Shown here: positions 8,079-15,069 of the stretch, in pieces
Position numbering within the stretch: the stretch's first letter is position 1
How the letters are laid out: every line of letters starts with the position of its first letter
Assembly (NCBI GenBank): GCA_947173865.1
Contig: CAMWGS010000006.1
Span: forward strand, 1-23,643
DNA length: 23,643 nt
Reading direction: 5' to 3'
From: an uncultured Ruminococcus sp.
GTDB lineage: Bacteria; Bacillota; Clostridia; Oscillospirales; Ruminococcaceae
Position numbers and translations under genes: made by a program
Notes under the pieces: model-generated
Databases searched by the model: none
Told to the model about the DNA's origin: nothing
Seen by the model: the letters and a program-made list of their open reading frames with translations, nothing else

Positions 8079-8158
8079 TTCTATATATTTGACCGCATTA
8101 TAATTAATATTCATATATAACGATATTTCGGACAAAAAAGACTTTAAACACTTTAATT

Positions 8159-8174
8159 TGTTCCACGTGGAACA
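8159..8174. other. parS centromere-like site
   Basis: The perfect 16-bp palindrome TGTTCCACGTGGAACA matches the bacterial ParB-binding parS consensus. It lies in the divergent intergenic region about 14.1 kb from dnaA. Confidence 0.92.
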
Positions 8175-8276
8175 TTATTGCTTCACTGATTTTTTGTGGA
8201 AATGTAACATAAAAAATATGTACCTGAGTTTTTGCATTATTTAATAATAATACATGAAAAAATTTCCGCTACCCCC

Positions 8277-8305
8277 TTTCATTCCTGTAAAATCTGTGCT
8301 ATAAT
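8277..8305 (+). promoter_or_regulatory. Extended -10 promoter of the fprA operon
   Basis: TATAAT (8300-8305) is preceded by TGC, an extended -10 element; the -35 at 17-nt spacing (TTTCAT, 8277-8282) is poor. The start codon follows 34 nt later with AGAGG upstream. Confidence 0.7.
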
Positions 8306-8339
8306 GATAGTATAGTTTTTTTGAAAAGAGGTTATACAA

Positions 8340-9494
8340 ATGAAGATAACAGAAGATATTTTTTATGTAGGTGTGAACGACCATGAAATTGACCTGTTTG
8401 AAGGTCAGTATGTTGTACCGAACGGCATGGCTTATAATTCGTATGTAATCATGGACGAAAAAATAGCTGTCATGGATACCGTTGACGCTGATTTTTCAGA
8501 AGAATGGCTGAACAATATAAATAATGTCCTCAACGGCAGAACTCCAGATTATCTCATAGTTCAGCACATGGAACCCGACCACTCCGCAAATATCATGAAC
8601 TTCATAAAGGCTTATCCTGAAACTGTAGTTGTCGGAAACGCAAAGACTTTCACCATGATGGCAAATTTCTTTGAAAATACCGATTCTGTCAACAAGCTCG
8701 TTGTAAAGGAAAACGATACCCTTTCACTCGGCAGACATCAGCTTTCTTTTATATTTGCTCCTATGGTTCACTGGCCTGAAGTAATGTTCACTTATGACAG
8801 TACCGACAAGGTTCTTTTCTCTGCTGACGCTTTCGGAAAATTCGGTGCATTGGACACTGACGAGGACTGGGCTTGTGAAGCAAGAAGATATTATTTCGGA
8901 ATAGTCGGCAAATACGGCACACAGGTTCAGACAGTTCTTAAAAAAGCGTCCGCTCTTGATATTCAGATTATATGTGCATTACACGGACCTGTACTGACCG
9001 AAAATCTCGGTTACTATATCGGACTTTATTCAACATGGTCATCTTATGGTGTTGAATCTGAAGGCGTAATGATTGCATATACTTCCGTTTATGGCAATAC
9101 AAAAAAAGCCTGTGAAATTCTTGCTGACAAGCTCAGGGAAAAAAATTGTCCTAAAGTAGTTCTGTGCGACCTTGCCCGTGAAGACATGGCAGAAGCAGTT
9201 GAAGACGCTTTCAGATATGGAAAACTTGTCCTTGCTTCCCCTACATACAACGCAGACGTTTTTCCGTTCATGAAACGCTTTATTCACGAAATCACTGAGC
9301 GTAACTATCAGAACCGCACAATAGGAATCATTGAAAACGGTTCATGGGCTGTTACCGCAGGAAAGGTAATGAAAGAGATGTTTGCCAAGTCAAAAAATAT
9401 CACATGGCTTGAAAATACAGTAACAGTAAAATCAAGTGTAAAACCTGAAAATATTACACAGATTGAGGCAGTGGCTGACGAACTTTTAAAATAA
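8340..9494 (+). CDS. fprA: Flavodiiron protein (FprA-type O2/NO reductase)
   Basis: 384 residues, normal for the two-domain form. The N-terminal metallo-beta-lactamase-like domain holds the di-iron ligands H76-x-E78-x-D80-H81, H144, D163 and H215 (in HMEPDHS, VHWPE, SADAFG and ALHGP). The C-terminal flavodoxin-like domain from about residue 243 has the FMN loop TSVYGNT (248-254). There is no rubredoxin or flavin-reductase extension, so an external electron donor (typically rubredoxin) is needed. In anaerobes these soluble cytoplasmic enzymes reduce O2 to water or NO to N2O. The two genes downstream on the same strand encode an FTR-like protein and thioredoxin, so the operon joins oxygen scavenging to thiol repair. 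Reaction specificity (O2 or NO) cannot be read from the sequence. Confidence 0.93.
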   Translation: MKITEDIFYVGVNDHEIDLFEGQYVVPNGMAYNSYVIMDEKIAVMDTVDADFSEEWLNNINNVLNGRTPDYLIVQHMEPDHSANIMNFIKAYPETVVVGNAKTFTMMANFFENTDSVNKLVVKENDTLSLGRHQLSFIFAPMVHWPEVMFTYDSTDKVLFSADAFGKFGALDTDEDWACEARRYYFGIVGKYGTQVQTVLKKASALDIQIICALHGPVLTENLGYYIGLYSTWSSYGVESEGVMIAYTSVYGNTKKACEILADKLREKNCPKVVLCDLAREDMAEAVEDAFRYGKLVLASPTYNADVFPFMKRFIHEITERNYQNRTIGIIENGSWAVTAGKVMKEMFAKSKNITWLENTVTVKSSVKPENITQIEAVADELLK

Positions 9495-9546
9495 TCTGCA
9501 TGAAAATCTTTTTTGCAGTTATAATAATAAAAAAGGAGGGTTCACT

Positions 9547-9750
9547 ATGAAAATTACTCTGAATCCCGACAAGGAAGTTGTTGCAAGAATCAAAGAGGGA
9601 CTAAAACAAAAGGACGGATATTGTCCGTGCCGAATCCCACGCACACCCGAAAACAAATGTATGTGTAAGGAATTCCGTGACCAGATTGCCGACCCCGATT
9701 TTGAAGGTTTCTGCCACTGTATGCTTTACTATAAATCAAAGGAGGAATAA
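9547..9750 (+). CDS. Ferredoxin:thioredoxin reductase catalytic-subunit-like protein
   Basis: 67 residues; ATG start after AAAGGAGGG. It has the six-cysteine signature of the FTR catalytic chain: C26-P-C28, C38-M-C40 and C56-H-C58. In characterised FTR the cysteines bind one [4Fe-4S] cluster and form the redox-active disulfide that reduces thioredoxin with electrons from ferredoxin. The protein is shorter than plant and cyanobacterial catalytic chains, having lost mainly the N-terminal part. No gene for the FTR variable subunit is nearby. The stop codon lies within the ribosome-binding region of the next gene, thioredoxin, which is the expected substrate. Actual activity and electron donor are inferred. 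Confidence 0.85.
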   Translation: MKITLNPDKEVVARIKEGLKQKDGYCPCRIPRTPENKCMCKEFRDQIADPDFEGFCHCMLYYKSKEE

Positions 9751-9752
9751 AA

Positions 9753-10061
9753 ATGGAAGTCATTATTACAAAAGAAAATTTTGATGAAGAAGTACGCAAT
9801 TATAAGGGTACTGTTCTGCTCGACTTCTGGGCAGGCTGGTGTGGTCCATGCATGATGCTTTCACCTGTCGTTTCGGAACTTGCCGAAGAACTTGACGGAA
9901 AGGTTAAAGTAGGAAAGGTAAACGTTGACGAACAGCCTGAACTTTCTATGGCGTTCAGAGTAGAAAGTATACCGCTTCTTGTTGTTGTAAAAGACGGCGT
10001 TATTCAGAATCAGTCAGCAGGAGTTATTCCGAAAAACAGCATACTTGAAATGCTGAAATAA
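9753..10061 (+). CDS. trxA: Thioredoxin
   Basis: 102 residues, one thioredoxin domain with the active site W29-C30-G-P-C33, the conserved FWAGWCGPC context, the buried Asp24 (LLDFW) and cis-Pro74 in SIPLL. It lacks a signal peptide and so acts in the cytoplasm as a dithiol reductant. Start ATG follows AAAGGAGG that overlaps the end of the FTR-like gene (2 nt between stop and start), indicating translational coupling. Pairing with an FTR-like gene suggests it is reduced by ferredoxin rather than only by NADPH-thioredoxin reductase. A strong terminator follows the stop codon by 6 nt, ending the operon. More than one thioredoxin per genome is common, so this need not be the main one. Confidence 0.93.
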   Translation: MEVIITKENFDEEVRNYKGTVLLDFWAGWCGPCMMLSPVVSELAEELDGKVKVGKVNVDEQPELSMAFRVESIPLLVVVKDGVIQNQSAGVIPKNSILEMLK

Positions 10062-10067
10062 CAAAAC

Positions 10068-10100
10068 AAGTCCCGAAAATATTCGGGACTTATTTTGTTT
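10068..10100 (+). terminator. Intrinsic terminator of the fprA-FTR-trx operon
   Basis: A perfect 10-bp stem (AAGTCCCGAA / TTCGGGACTT) with loop AATA is followed by ATTTTGTTT. Confidence 0.9.
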
Positions 10101-10144
10101 ACCTGCCGTAAAGTTTCACATAATATATACTGAGGTGATTTTTT

Positions 10145-10255
10145 ATGTTTAATTTCCTGCTTGGTTCTATGTTCGGCGGTACGGTGGGAGTTTTTGCTAT
10201 GTGCCTTTGTACTGTCGCCAAAGAAGCCGACAAAAAAAACGGTATGGACGAATAA
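10145..10255 (+). CDS. 36-residue membrane peptide, DUF3789-like
   Basis: The ATG follows GAGGTGA by 6 nt, a good ribosome site. The peptide begins MFNFLLGSMFGGTVGVF and contains MCLCTVAKEAD, then ends in a short charged tail. One hydrophobic helix (about residues 3-24) with small residues GGTVG is visible, so it probably sits in the membrane with its charged C-terminus in the cytoplasm. The pattern resembles DUF3789 proteins, tiny peptides of unknown function that I recall mainly from Firmicutes and mobile elements. It is isolated between the trx terminator and a bidirectional terminator whose stem overlaps its last codons. A possible weak promoter is TTTACC-17 nt-TAATAT (10098-10126), but it would start almost at the ribosome site. 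Coding status is likely, function unknown. Confidence 0.62.
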   Translation: MFNFLLGSMFGGTVGVFAMCLCTVAKEADKKNGMDE

Positions 10256-10276
10256 AGTCCATACCGCTGATTTTTT
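10232..10276. terminator. Bidirectional intrinsic terminator between the small peptide gene and serS
   Basis: A perfect 10-bp stem CGGTATGGAC (10240-10249) / GTCCATACCG (10257-10266) has a 7-nt loop. On the minus strand eight T residues follow immediately (serS side); on the plus strand CTGA then six T. The loop contains the stop codon of the 36-residue peptide gene. Confidence 0.88.
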
Positions 10277-11567
10277 ACTTTTTCACAGGAACTGCTATAA
10301 CATCCTTACGCATATATGGTCTGAGAGCTTCGGGAATTCTAATACTTCCGTCCTCGTTGAGATTGTTTTCAAGGAAAGCAATTAACATTCTCGGAGGTGC
10401 AACAACTGTATTATTGAGAGTGTGTGCAAAATACTTGTTGCCGTCAGATGTTTTTACTCTTATTCCAAGACGACGTGCCTGAGCGTCACCGAGATTTGAA
10501 CAGCTACCGACTTCAAAATATTTCTGCTGTCTTGGTGACCATGCTTCAACGTCAATGCTCTTAACTTTTAAATCAGCCAAATCACCAGAACAACATTCAA
10601 GAGTACGGACAGGTATATCAAGTGTACGGAAAAATTCAACTGTATAGCTGTAGAGTTTATGAAACCAGTCCATGCTTTCTTCGGGTTTGCAGACAACAAC
10701 CATTTCCTGCTTTTCAAACTGATGTATTCTGTAAACTCCCCTTTCCTCAATGCCACGTGAACCGACTTCCTTACGGAAACACGGTGAATAGCTTGTAAGA
10801 GTTTTCGGAAGTTCGTCCTCGGGAATAATAGTGTCAATAAACTTACCTATCATTGAATGCTCACTTGTACCGATAAGATAAAGGTCTTCACCCTCAATCT
10901 TGTACATCATGTTTCCCATTTCTGCAAAACTCATCACACCTGTAACAACATCGCTTCTAATCATGAACGGAGGAATATAATATGTAAATCCTTTGTCAAT
11001 CATGAAATCCCTTGCATAAGAAAGTATACATGACTGTAACTGTGCAATGTCTCCGCAGAGATAATAAAAACCACTGCCGCTTGTCTTTCTTGCACTGTCA
11101 AGGTCAATACCATTTACTTTTTCCATTATGTCAACATGATGCGGAACTTCAAAATCAGGAACAGCAGGTTCACCGAATTTCTCGACTTCAACGTTTTCGC
11201 TGTCGTCCTTACCAATCGGAACACTTTCATCAATTATGTTCGGAATAACAAGCATAATTTCACGGACATCAGCTTCAAGCTTAACTTCAAGTTCTTCCAT
11301 CTCTGTAAGCTTTTCACCAATTGCAGTAACTTCTGCCTTAACCTTTTCAGCTTCGTCTTTCTGACCCTTAGCCATTAAACCGCCAATCTGTTTGCTCTTT
11401 ACCTTACGCTGATTTCTCAGACTGTCGCATTCAACCTTTGTTTCTCTGTACTGTTTGTCCAGTTCAACAACCTTGTCTACAAGTTCAAGCTTTTCGTCCT
11501 GAAACTTCTTTCTGATGTTTTCCTTTACCAGTTCCGGATTTGTACGGATTAATTTCATATCAAGCAT
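10275..11567 (-). CDS. serS: Seryl-tRNA synthetase
   Basis: 430 residues, usual length. It charges tRNA-Ser with serine. The N-terminal about 110 residues form the long antiparallel coiled-coil arm that grips the tRNA variable arm (charged, Lys/Glu-rich from about 25 to 105). The class II catalytic core follows with GTSEHSMIG, motif 2 FRKEVGSRGIEERGVYRIHQF, and motif 3 LNNTVVAPPRML...ENNLNEDG. Motif 3 carries the NNT form known from Thermus-type enzymes rather than the NGSG form common in Bacillus and E. coli. The start has AGGAG 12 nt upstream, a rather long spacing. It follows parB by 17 nt and is probably co-transcribed with parA-parB; the terminator at 10232-10276 ends the unit. Confidence 0.95.
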   Translation of the reverse strand: MLDMKLIRTNPELVKENIRKKFQDEKLELVDKVVELDKQYRETKVECDSLRNQRKVKSKQIGGLMAKGQKDEAEKVKAEVTAIGEKLTEMEELEVKLEADVREIMLVIPNIIDESVPIGKDDSENVEVEKFGEPAVPDFEVPHHVDIMEKVNGIDLDSARKTSGSGFYYLCGDIAQLQSCILSYARDFMIDKGFTYYIPPFMIRSDVVTGVMSFAEMGNMMYKIEGEDLYLIGTSEHSMIGKFIDTIIPEDELPKTLTSYSPCFRKEVGSRGIEERGVYRIHQFEKQEMVVVCKPEESMDWFHKLYSYTVEFFRTLDIPVRTLECCSGDLADLKVKSIDVEAWSPRQQKYFEVGSCSNLGDAQARRLGIRVKTSDGNKYFAHTLNNTVVAPPRMLIAFLENNLNEDGSIRIPEALRPYMRKDVIAVPVKK

Positions 11568-11584
11568 TTTTTTATAATTCTCCT

Positions 11585-12430
11585 TTATTCATCTCTTGCA
11601 AGTTTTTCAGCTATTTCTGCCAAATCATTTTTATCATAAAATTCAAGTATAAGCGTACCCTTGCTTTTGCCGTAATCTACTTTTACTCTGCGTCCAAGCT
11701 TTTGATTTAATGAAATTTCCATTTCAACAAAGTAATTGTCAATACGCCTGTCCGCAGATTTATCGGTTACGCTTTCTTCGGATTTTTTAACGGCATTTTC
11801 AACCTGTCTTACAGTCATACCGCCATTTGAAGCTTTTTCGGCAATACTTATTAAAAGTTCCCTGTCCTCAAATCCGAGCAGTGCCTTTGCGTGCCCTACC
11901 GACAAATCACCCTTTTCAATCATGTCAAGTACGGACTCCGGAAGTGTAAGTATACGTATTGCATTTGCCACCGACGAACGTGAACGCCCGACCATTTTCG
12001 CCACTTTATCCTGTGTCATTCCGTATTTTTCAATAAGTTCGTTGTAACCGTTGGCTTCTTCAACGGGATTGAGATTTTCACGTTGCAGATTTTCAATAAT
12101 TGCAATCTGCATTGTTTCGGAATCAGACAATTCACGTATATTAACAGGAACTTCGTCAAGCCCGAGCATTCTCGCCGCACGCCACCTGCGTTCGCCAGCA
12201 ACAATCTGATAACCGCCTGACGAAAGCGGACGTACAAGAATAGGCTGTAACATACCATGTTCACGGATAGAATCGGCAAGTGAAGTTATAGCCTCGTCAC
12301 TGAATTTCTTTCGTGGCTGTTCACGGTTAGGCTCAATTTCGGAAGTGCGGAGTGTTTTCTTTACCTGCACTGCACTTGTGTTGTCACTGAAAAGGCTGTC
12401 AAGACCTGCCCCCAGACCACCAATAGCCAT
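11585..12430 (-). CDS. parB: Chromosome-partitioning protein ParB (Spo0J)
   Basis: 281 residues. It is a CTP-dependent DNA clamp that loads at parS, spreads, recruits SMC and stimulates ParA. Visible parts: N-terminal GLGAGLDSLF, the CTP-binding motif GERRWRAA (79-86) with ENLQRE (113-118), a helix-turn-helix (about 138-165, VGRSRSSVANAIRIL) that reads parS, and a C-terminal dimerisation domain (about 225-281). The ParA-interacting peptide lacks the Lys/Arg normally found around GLG-K/R-GL: it reads MAIGGLGAGLDSLF. The start is well supported (AAGGAG 8 nt upstream), so this is not an annotation artefact. It follows parA by 20 nt, and four parS sites lie in the window. Confidence 0.96.
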   Translation of the reverse strand: MAIGGLGAGLDSLFSDNTSAVQVKKTLRTSEIEPNREQPRKKFSDEAITSLADSIREHGMLQPILVRPLSSGGYQIVAGERRWRAARMLGLDEVPVNIRELSDSETMQIAIIENLQRENLNPVEEANGYNELIEKYGMTQDKVAKMVGRSRSSVANAIRILTLPESVLDMIEKGDLSVGHAKALLGFEDRELLISIAEKASNGGMTVRQVENAVKKSEESVTDKSADRRIDNYFVEMEISLNQKLGRRVKVDYGKSKGTLILEFYDKNDLAEIAEKLARDE

Positions 12431-12450
12431 AGCTTAAACTCCTTTCATGT

Positions 12451-13260
12451 TTATTTTTTGAAAGAAAAAATTCCTCTGCGTTTTTTCTTGGGAAGTTCAA
12501 GCGGTTCTCCGAGAAGTTCATGACCCAGAAGTTCATAAGCTTCCGCACCCTTTGACGACCTGTCATAATACATAACAGGCTTACCATGACTGGGAGCTTC
12601 CGAAAGACGAACATTTCTCGGAATTTTAGTCCTGAATACCTTGTTTGGAAAATACTTCTCAACTTCTGTAACAACATCATTTGCAACGTTCAGCCTGCCG
12701 TCAAACATAGTGAAAACAATTCCCTCAATATCAAGCGACGCATTGTAATTTGTCCTTACTATTTTTATTGTATTTACAAGCTGTGACAGTCCTTCAAGTG
12801 CAAAAAATTCCGCAAGCATCGGAACAATTATTGTATCACAGGCAACAAGTGCATTGATTGTCACCAGTCCCAGAGCAGGAGGACAGTCAATGAATATGTA
12901 GTCATAATCTTCACGGCAGGTTAGAACCTGCATTTTTAGACGCTTCATTCTGTTTTCATAATTTATAAGTTCAATTTCACAGCCTGCGAGTGATTCGGTT
13001 GCAGGAACTATTGAAACATTGCTGAATTCAGTTTCAACAACTGCGTCCTGAATACGTATTTTACCTGTAAGAACGTCATATGTTGAAGCACGGACAGATT
13101 TCTTTTTCACTCCGAAAGCAGTAGTCGTGTTACCCTGTGGGTCAGAATCAATGCAAAGAACATTAAAGCCTCTTGAACCAAGATAAGCAGCAAGGTTAAC
13201 GGCAGTAGTTGATTTTCCTACTCCGCCCTTCTGGTTTGCTACCGCAATTATTTTGCTCAT
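12451..13260 (-). CDS. parA: Chromosome-partitioning ATPase ParA (Soj)
   Basis: 269 residues. ParA dimerises with ATP on the nucleoid, is triggered to hydrolyse ATP by ParB, and in Bacillus-type cells also regulates DnaA. Deviant Walker A KGGVGKST (11-18) with the signature Lys11, switch I DSDPQGN (38-44), and Walker B IFIDCPPALG (about 126-135) are intact. The C-terminus is unusually basic (PKKKRRGIFSFKK), which could strengthen DNA or membrane binding. It is the first gene of the parA-parB-serS unit with a consensus promoter at 13293-13321 and two parS sites just upstream of that promoter. Start ATG has GAAAGGAAG upstream. Confidence 0.96.
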   Translation of the reverse strand: MSKIIAVANQKGGVGKSTTAVNLAAYLGSRGFNVLCIDSDPQGNTTTAFGVKKKSVRASTYDVLTGKIRIQDAVVETEFSNVSIVPATESLAGCEIELINYENRMKRLKMQVLTCREDYDYIFIDCPPALGLVTINALVACDTIIVPMLAEFFALEGLSQLVNTIKIVRTNYNASLDIEGIVFTMFDGRLNVANDVVTEVEKYFPNKVFRTKIPRNVRLSEAPSHGKPVMYYDRSSKGAEAYELLGHELLGEPLELPKKKRRGIFSFKK

Positions 13261-13292
13261 AGGTTTCTTCCTTTCGTTTTTTTATATCTAAT

Positions 13293-13321
13293 ATTATATC
13301 ACTTTTAAAACGCTTTGTAAA
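13293..13321 (-). promoter_or_regulatory. Promoter of parA-parB
   Basis: Minus strand TTTACA (13316-13321) and TATAAT (13293-13298) with 17-nt spacing. A parS site begins 20 nt upstream of the -35, so ParB loading could affect this promoter. Confidence 0.82.
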
Positions 13322-13340
13322 TAGATATTGTAAATAATTA

Positions 13341-13356
13341 TGTTCCACGTGGAACA
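13341..13356. other. parS centromere-like site
   Basis: Perfect palindrome TGTTCCACGTGGAACA immediately upstream of the parA promoter. Confidence 0.92.
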
Positions 13357-13387
13357 ATTGAAGAACAAAAAAAGTTCCACGCAAAAA

Positions 13388-13403
13388 TGTTTCACGTGGA
13401 ACA
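13388..13403. other. parS centromere-like site (variant)
   Basis: TGTTTCACGTGGAACA, one base from a perfect palindrome and matching the Bacillus-type parS consensus; 47 bp from the previous site centre to centre and 8 bp beyond the noc stop codon. Confidence 0.9.
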
Positions 13404-13410
13404 ATTCAAA

Positions 13411-14229
13411 TCACTTTGCTTTCTGAATCGGAATACGCACACGGTATTCTATATAATCTTCGTTCTGAATTTTCTTTGCGTCTGCCTTAATCCCTGCCGA
13501 CTGCATCGTTTCAACCGCCTTGTTTATTGTATTCACAAACATCTTTACATTCTGAAAAACTTTTGACCTCTTTTTATAGCTTGCCTTTTCCCGCTGGTTT
13601 CCCATATATTCCTCAATCATATGCTCTGTGCGTTCAACATTCAGATTATTCTTAACTATCTTTTCAAGTACTTCCAGTCTGTCGGTAGGACTGGCAAGTT
13701 TAAGCAAAGCCCTTGCATGACGTTCTGTAAGATTGAATTTGACAATCAGTTCCCTTTCTTCAGAAGTAAGACGCAACAGACGCAGTTTATTTGCAATGGT
13801 ACTCTGTGCTTTACCAAGTTTTGCGGCTGCATCCTCCTGTGTCATTCCGTAATATGTAATAAGTTTCTCAATTGCCGAAGCTTCGTCAAAAAATGATAAA
13901 TCCTGTCTCTGAATATTTTCTACCAGTGCAAGAATGGCAGAATTTCTGTCATTGATTTCATGAACAATGCACGGCACAACAGTAAATCCGCACATTTTCG
14001 CAGCTCTCAGCCGTCTTTCTCCTGCAATCAGTTCAAAAACATCTCCGCATTTTCTAACTGAAAGAGGCTGTAAAATACCATTCTGTAATATTGATTCTGC
14101 CAGAGCGGAAATTTCTGAATCCTGAAATTCTGTTCTCGGCTGATTGGGATTCGGAATAATCATGTCCACTTCAATTTCGATTACTTTATTTACAAGTTTT
14201 TCTTTAGTAAAATTTAAAAATCCTGCCAT
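13411..14229 (-). CDS. noc: Noc-like nucleoid occlusion protein (ParB paralogue)
   Basis: 272 residues. The ParB/Noc core has the CTP-binding motif GERRLRAA (70-77), ENIQRQD (104-110), and a helix-turn-helix with LGKAQSTIANKLRLLRL and LTERHARALLKL, which is the Noc pattern rather than the Spo0J one. The N-terminal MAGFLNFTKEKLV could be an amphipathic helix like the membrane anchor of Bacillus Noc. Noc clamps on its DNA sites, tethers DNA to the membrane and blocks division over the nucleoid. Its canonical site (ATTTCCCGGGAAAT) was not found in this window. It lies next to, but is separated by the parS pair and a promoter from, parA. Noc is the best call; a second ParB reading parS cannot be excluded. 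Confidence 0.85.
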   Translation of the reverse strand: MAGFLNFTKEKLVNKVIEIEVDMIIPNPNQPRTEFQDSEISALAESILQNGILQPLSVRKCGDVFELIAGERRLRAAKMCGFTVVPCIVHEINDRNSAILALVENIQRQDLSFFDEASAIEKLITYYGMTQEDAAAKLGKAQSTIANKLRLLRLTSEERELIVKFNLTERHARALLKLASPTDRLEVLEKIVKNNLNVERTEHMIEEYMGNQREKASYKKRSKVFQNVKMFVNTINKAVETMQSAGIKADAKKIQNEDYIEYRVRIPIQKAK

Positions 14230-14310
14230 TTTCTTTTCCTCACTTAATTACTCGGGAATGTTTTCCCTGTAAATCAATTCTATCACTTACGGGAAATAAT
14301 TACCACACAA

Positions 14311-14345
14311 AAAAACCGTTGATTTTCTATGAATCAACGGTTTTT
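14311..14345. terminator. Bidirectional intrinsic terminator between rsmG and noc
   Basis: A perfect 14-bp stem (AAAAACCGTTGATT / AATCAACGGTTTTT) with 7-nt loop, flanked by A-tract and T-tract, 19 nt past the rsmG stop codon. Confidence 0.92.
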
Positions 14346-14364
14346 ACGACACAATGTCTTAAAA

Positions 14365-15069
14365 TTATAAAGTTTTTTTCTTAATCTGACTGCTGTTTCT
14401 CGGGTATTTTGTCGGTGTGTGCGATATTTTTTTTACAATTACCACTTTCCGTCCCTCTCCTGCAACATCATATTCAGACTGTCGCTCAATTTTTCCGCCG
14501 AGAAGCTGAACGGCATTATTTCCTGCGGAAATATCTTCATTAGGACCTTTCATGGCTGTGAAAATACCGTCCACTTTTACAAACGGCAGACACATTTCAC
14601 TTAAAACCGACATATTTGCTACTGCTCTTGCACATGATACGTCAAACTTTTCCCTGTACTCAGGCATTTTTCCTGCTGTTTCGGCACGTTCGTGAATAAA
14701 TTCCGCACTGATTCCAAGCTTTTCACAAAGAATCTGTAAAAAAGTTATTCTTTTGTTGAGACTGTCGAGAAGTGTTATATTAATGTCGGGGCGGAAAAGT
14801 TTCAGCGGTACAGACGGAAATCCTGCACCCGTTCCTACGTCAATAAGACGGGCATTTTCAGGAATGTCAGCATACTTTGCAAGAAGAATACTGTCAATAA
14901 AATGCTTGTAAAGAATTTCTTCGGGGTCTGTTATTGCCGTAAGATTTACATTTTTGTTGTACTCCACAAGAAATTCCGCATAGATATCAAGCTTTTCATA
15001 GAGAGTTTTCGGCAATTCAACGTCGAAATGTTGAAAAGCAGATACGCAGAAATCATATTCAGGAAGCAT
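14365..15069 (-). CDS. rsmG: 16S rRNA (guanine-N7) methyltransferase RsmG (GidB)
   Basis: 234 residues. It methylates N7 of G527 (E. coli numbering) in 16S rRNA using S-adenosylmethionine. The Rossmann methyltransferase core shows the SAM motif LIDVGTGAGFPSVPLK (about 75-90), the upstream HFIDSILL helix, and CARAVANMSVL. The C-terminal tail is basic (KYPRNSSQIKKK). The ATG overlaps the mnmG stop by 11 nt and its GGAGG lies inside the end of mnmG, so translation is coupled to mnmG. It is the last gene of the leftward unit and is followed by the terminator at 14311-14345. Loss of this enzyme gives low-level streptomycin resistance in other bacteria. Confidence 0.95.
   Translation of the reverse strand: MLPEYDFCVSAFQHFDVELPKTLYEKLDIYAEFLVEYNKNVNLTAITDPEEILYKHFIDSILLAKYADIPENARLIDVGTGAGFPSVPLKLFRPDINITLLDSLNKRITFLQILCEKLGISAEFIHERAETAGKMPEYREKFDVSCARAVANMSVLSEMCLPFVKVDGIFTAMKGPNEDISAGNNAVQLLGGKIERQSEYDVAGEGRKVVIVKKISHTPTKYPRNSSQIKKKTL

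Noticed and set aside
10754..10759. CACGTG core inside serS as a possible fifth parS
   Set aside because: Only about 10 of 16 positions match and the outer arms are not symmetric; it falls in conserved serS coding sequence.
13261..14364. Canonical Noc-binding palindrome ATTTCCCGGGAAAT
   Set aside because: No full match was found near noc; only separated half-sites are present, reported as a low-confidence finding.
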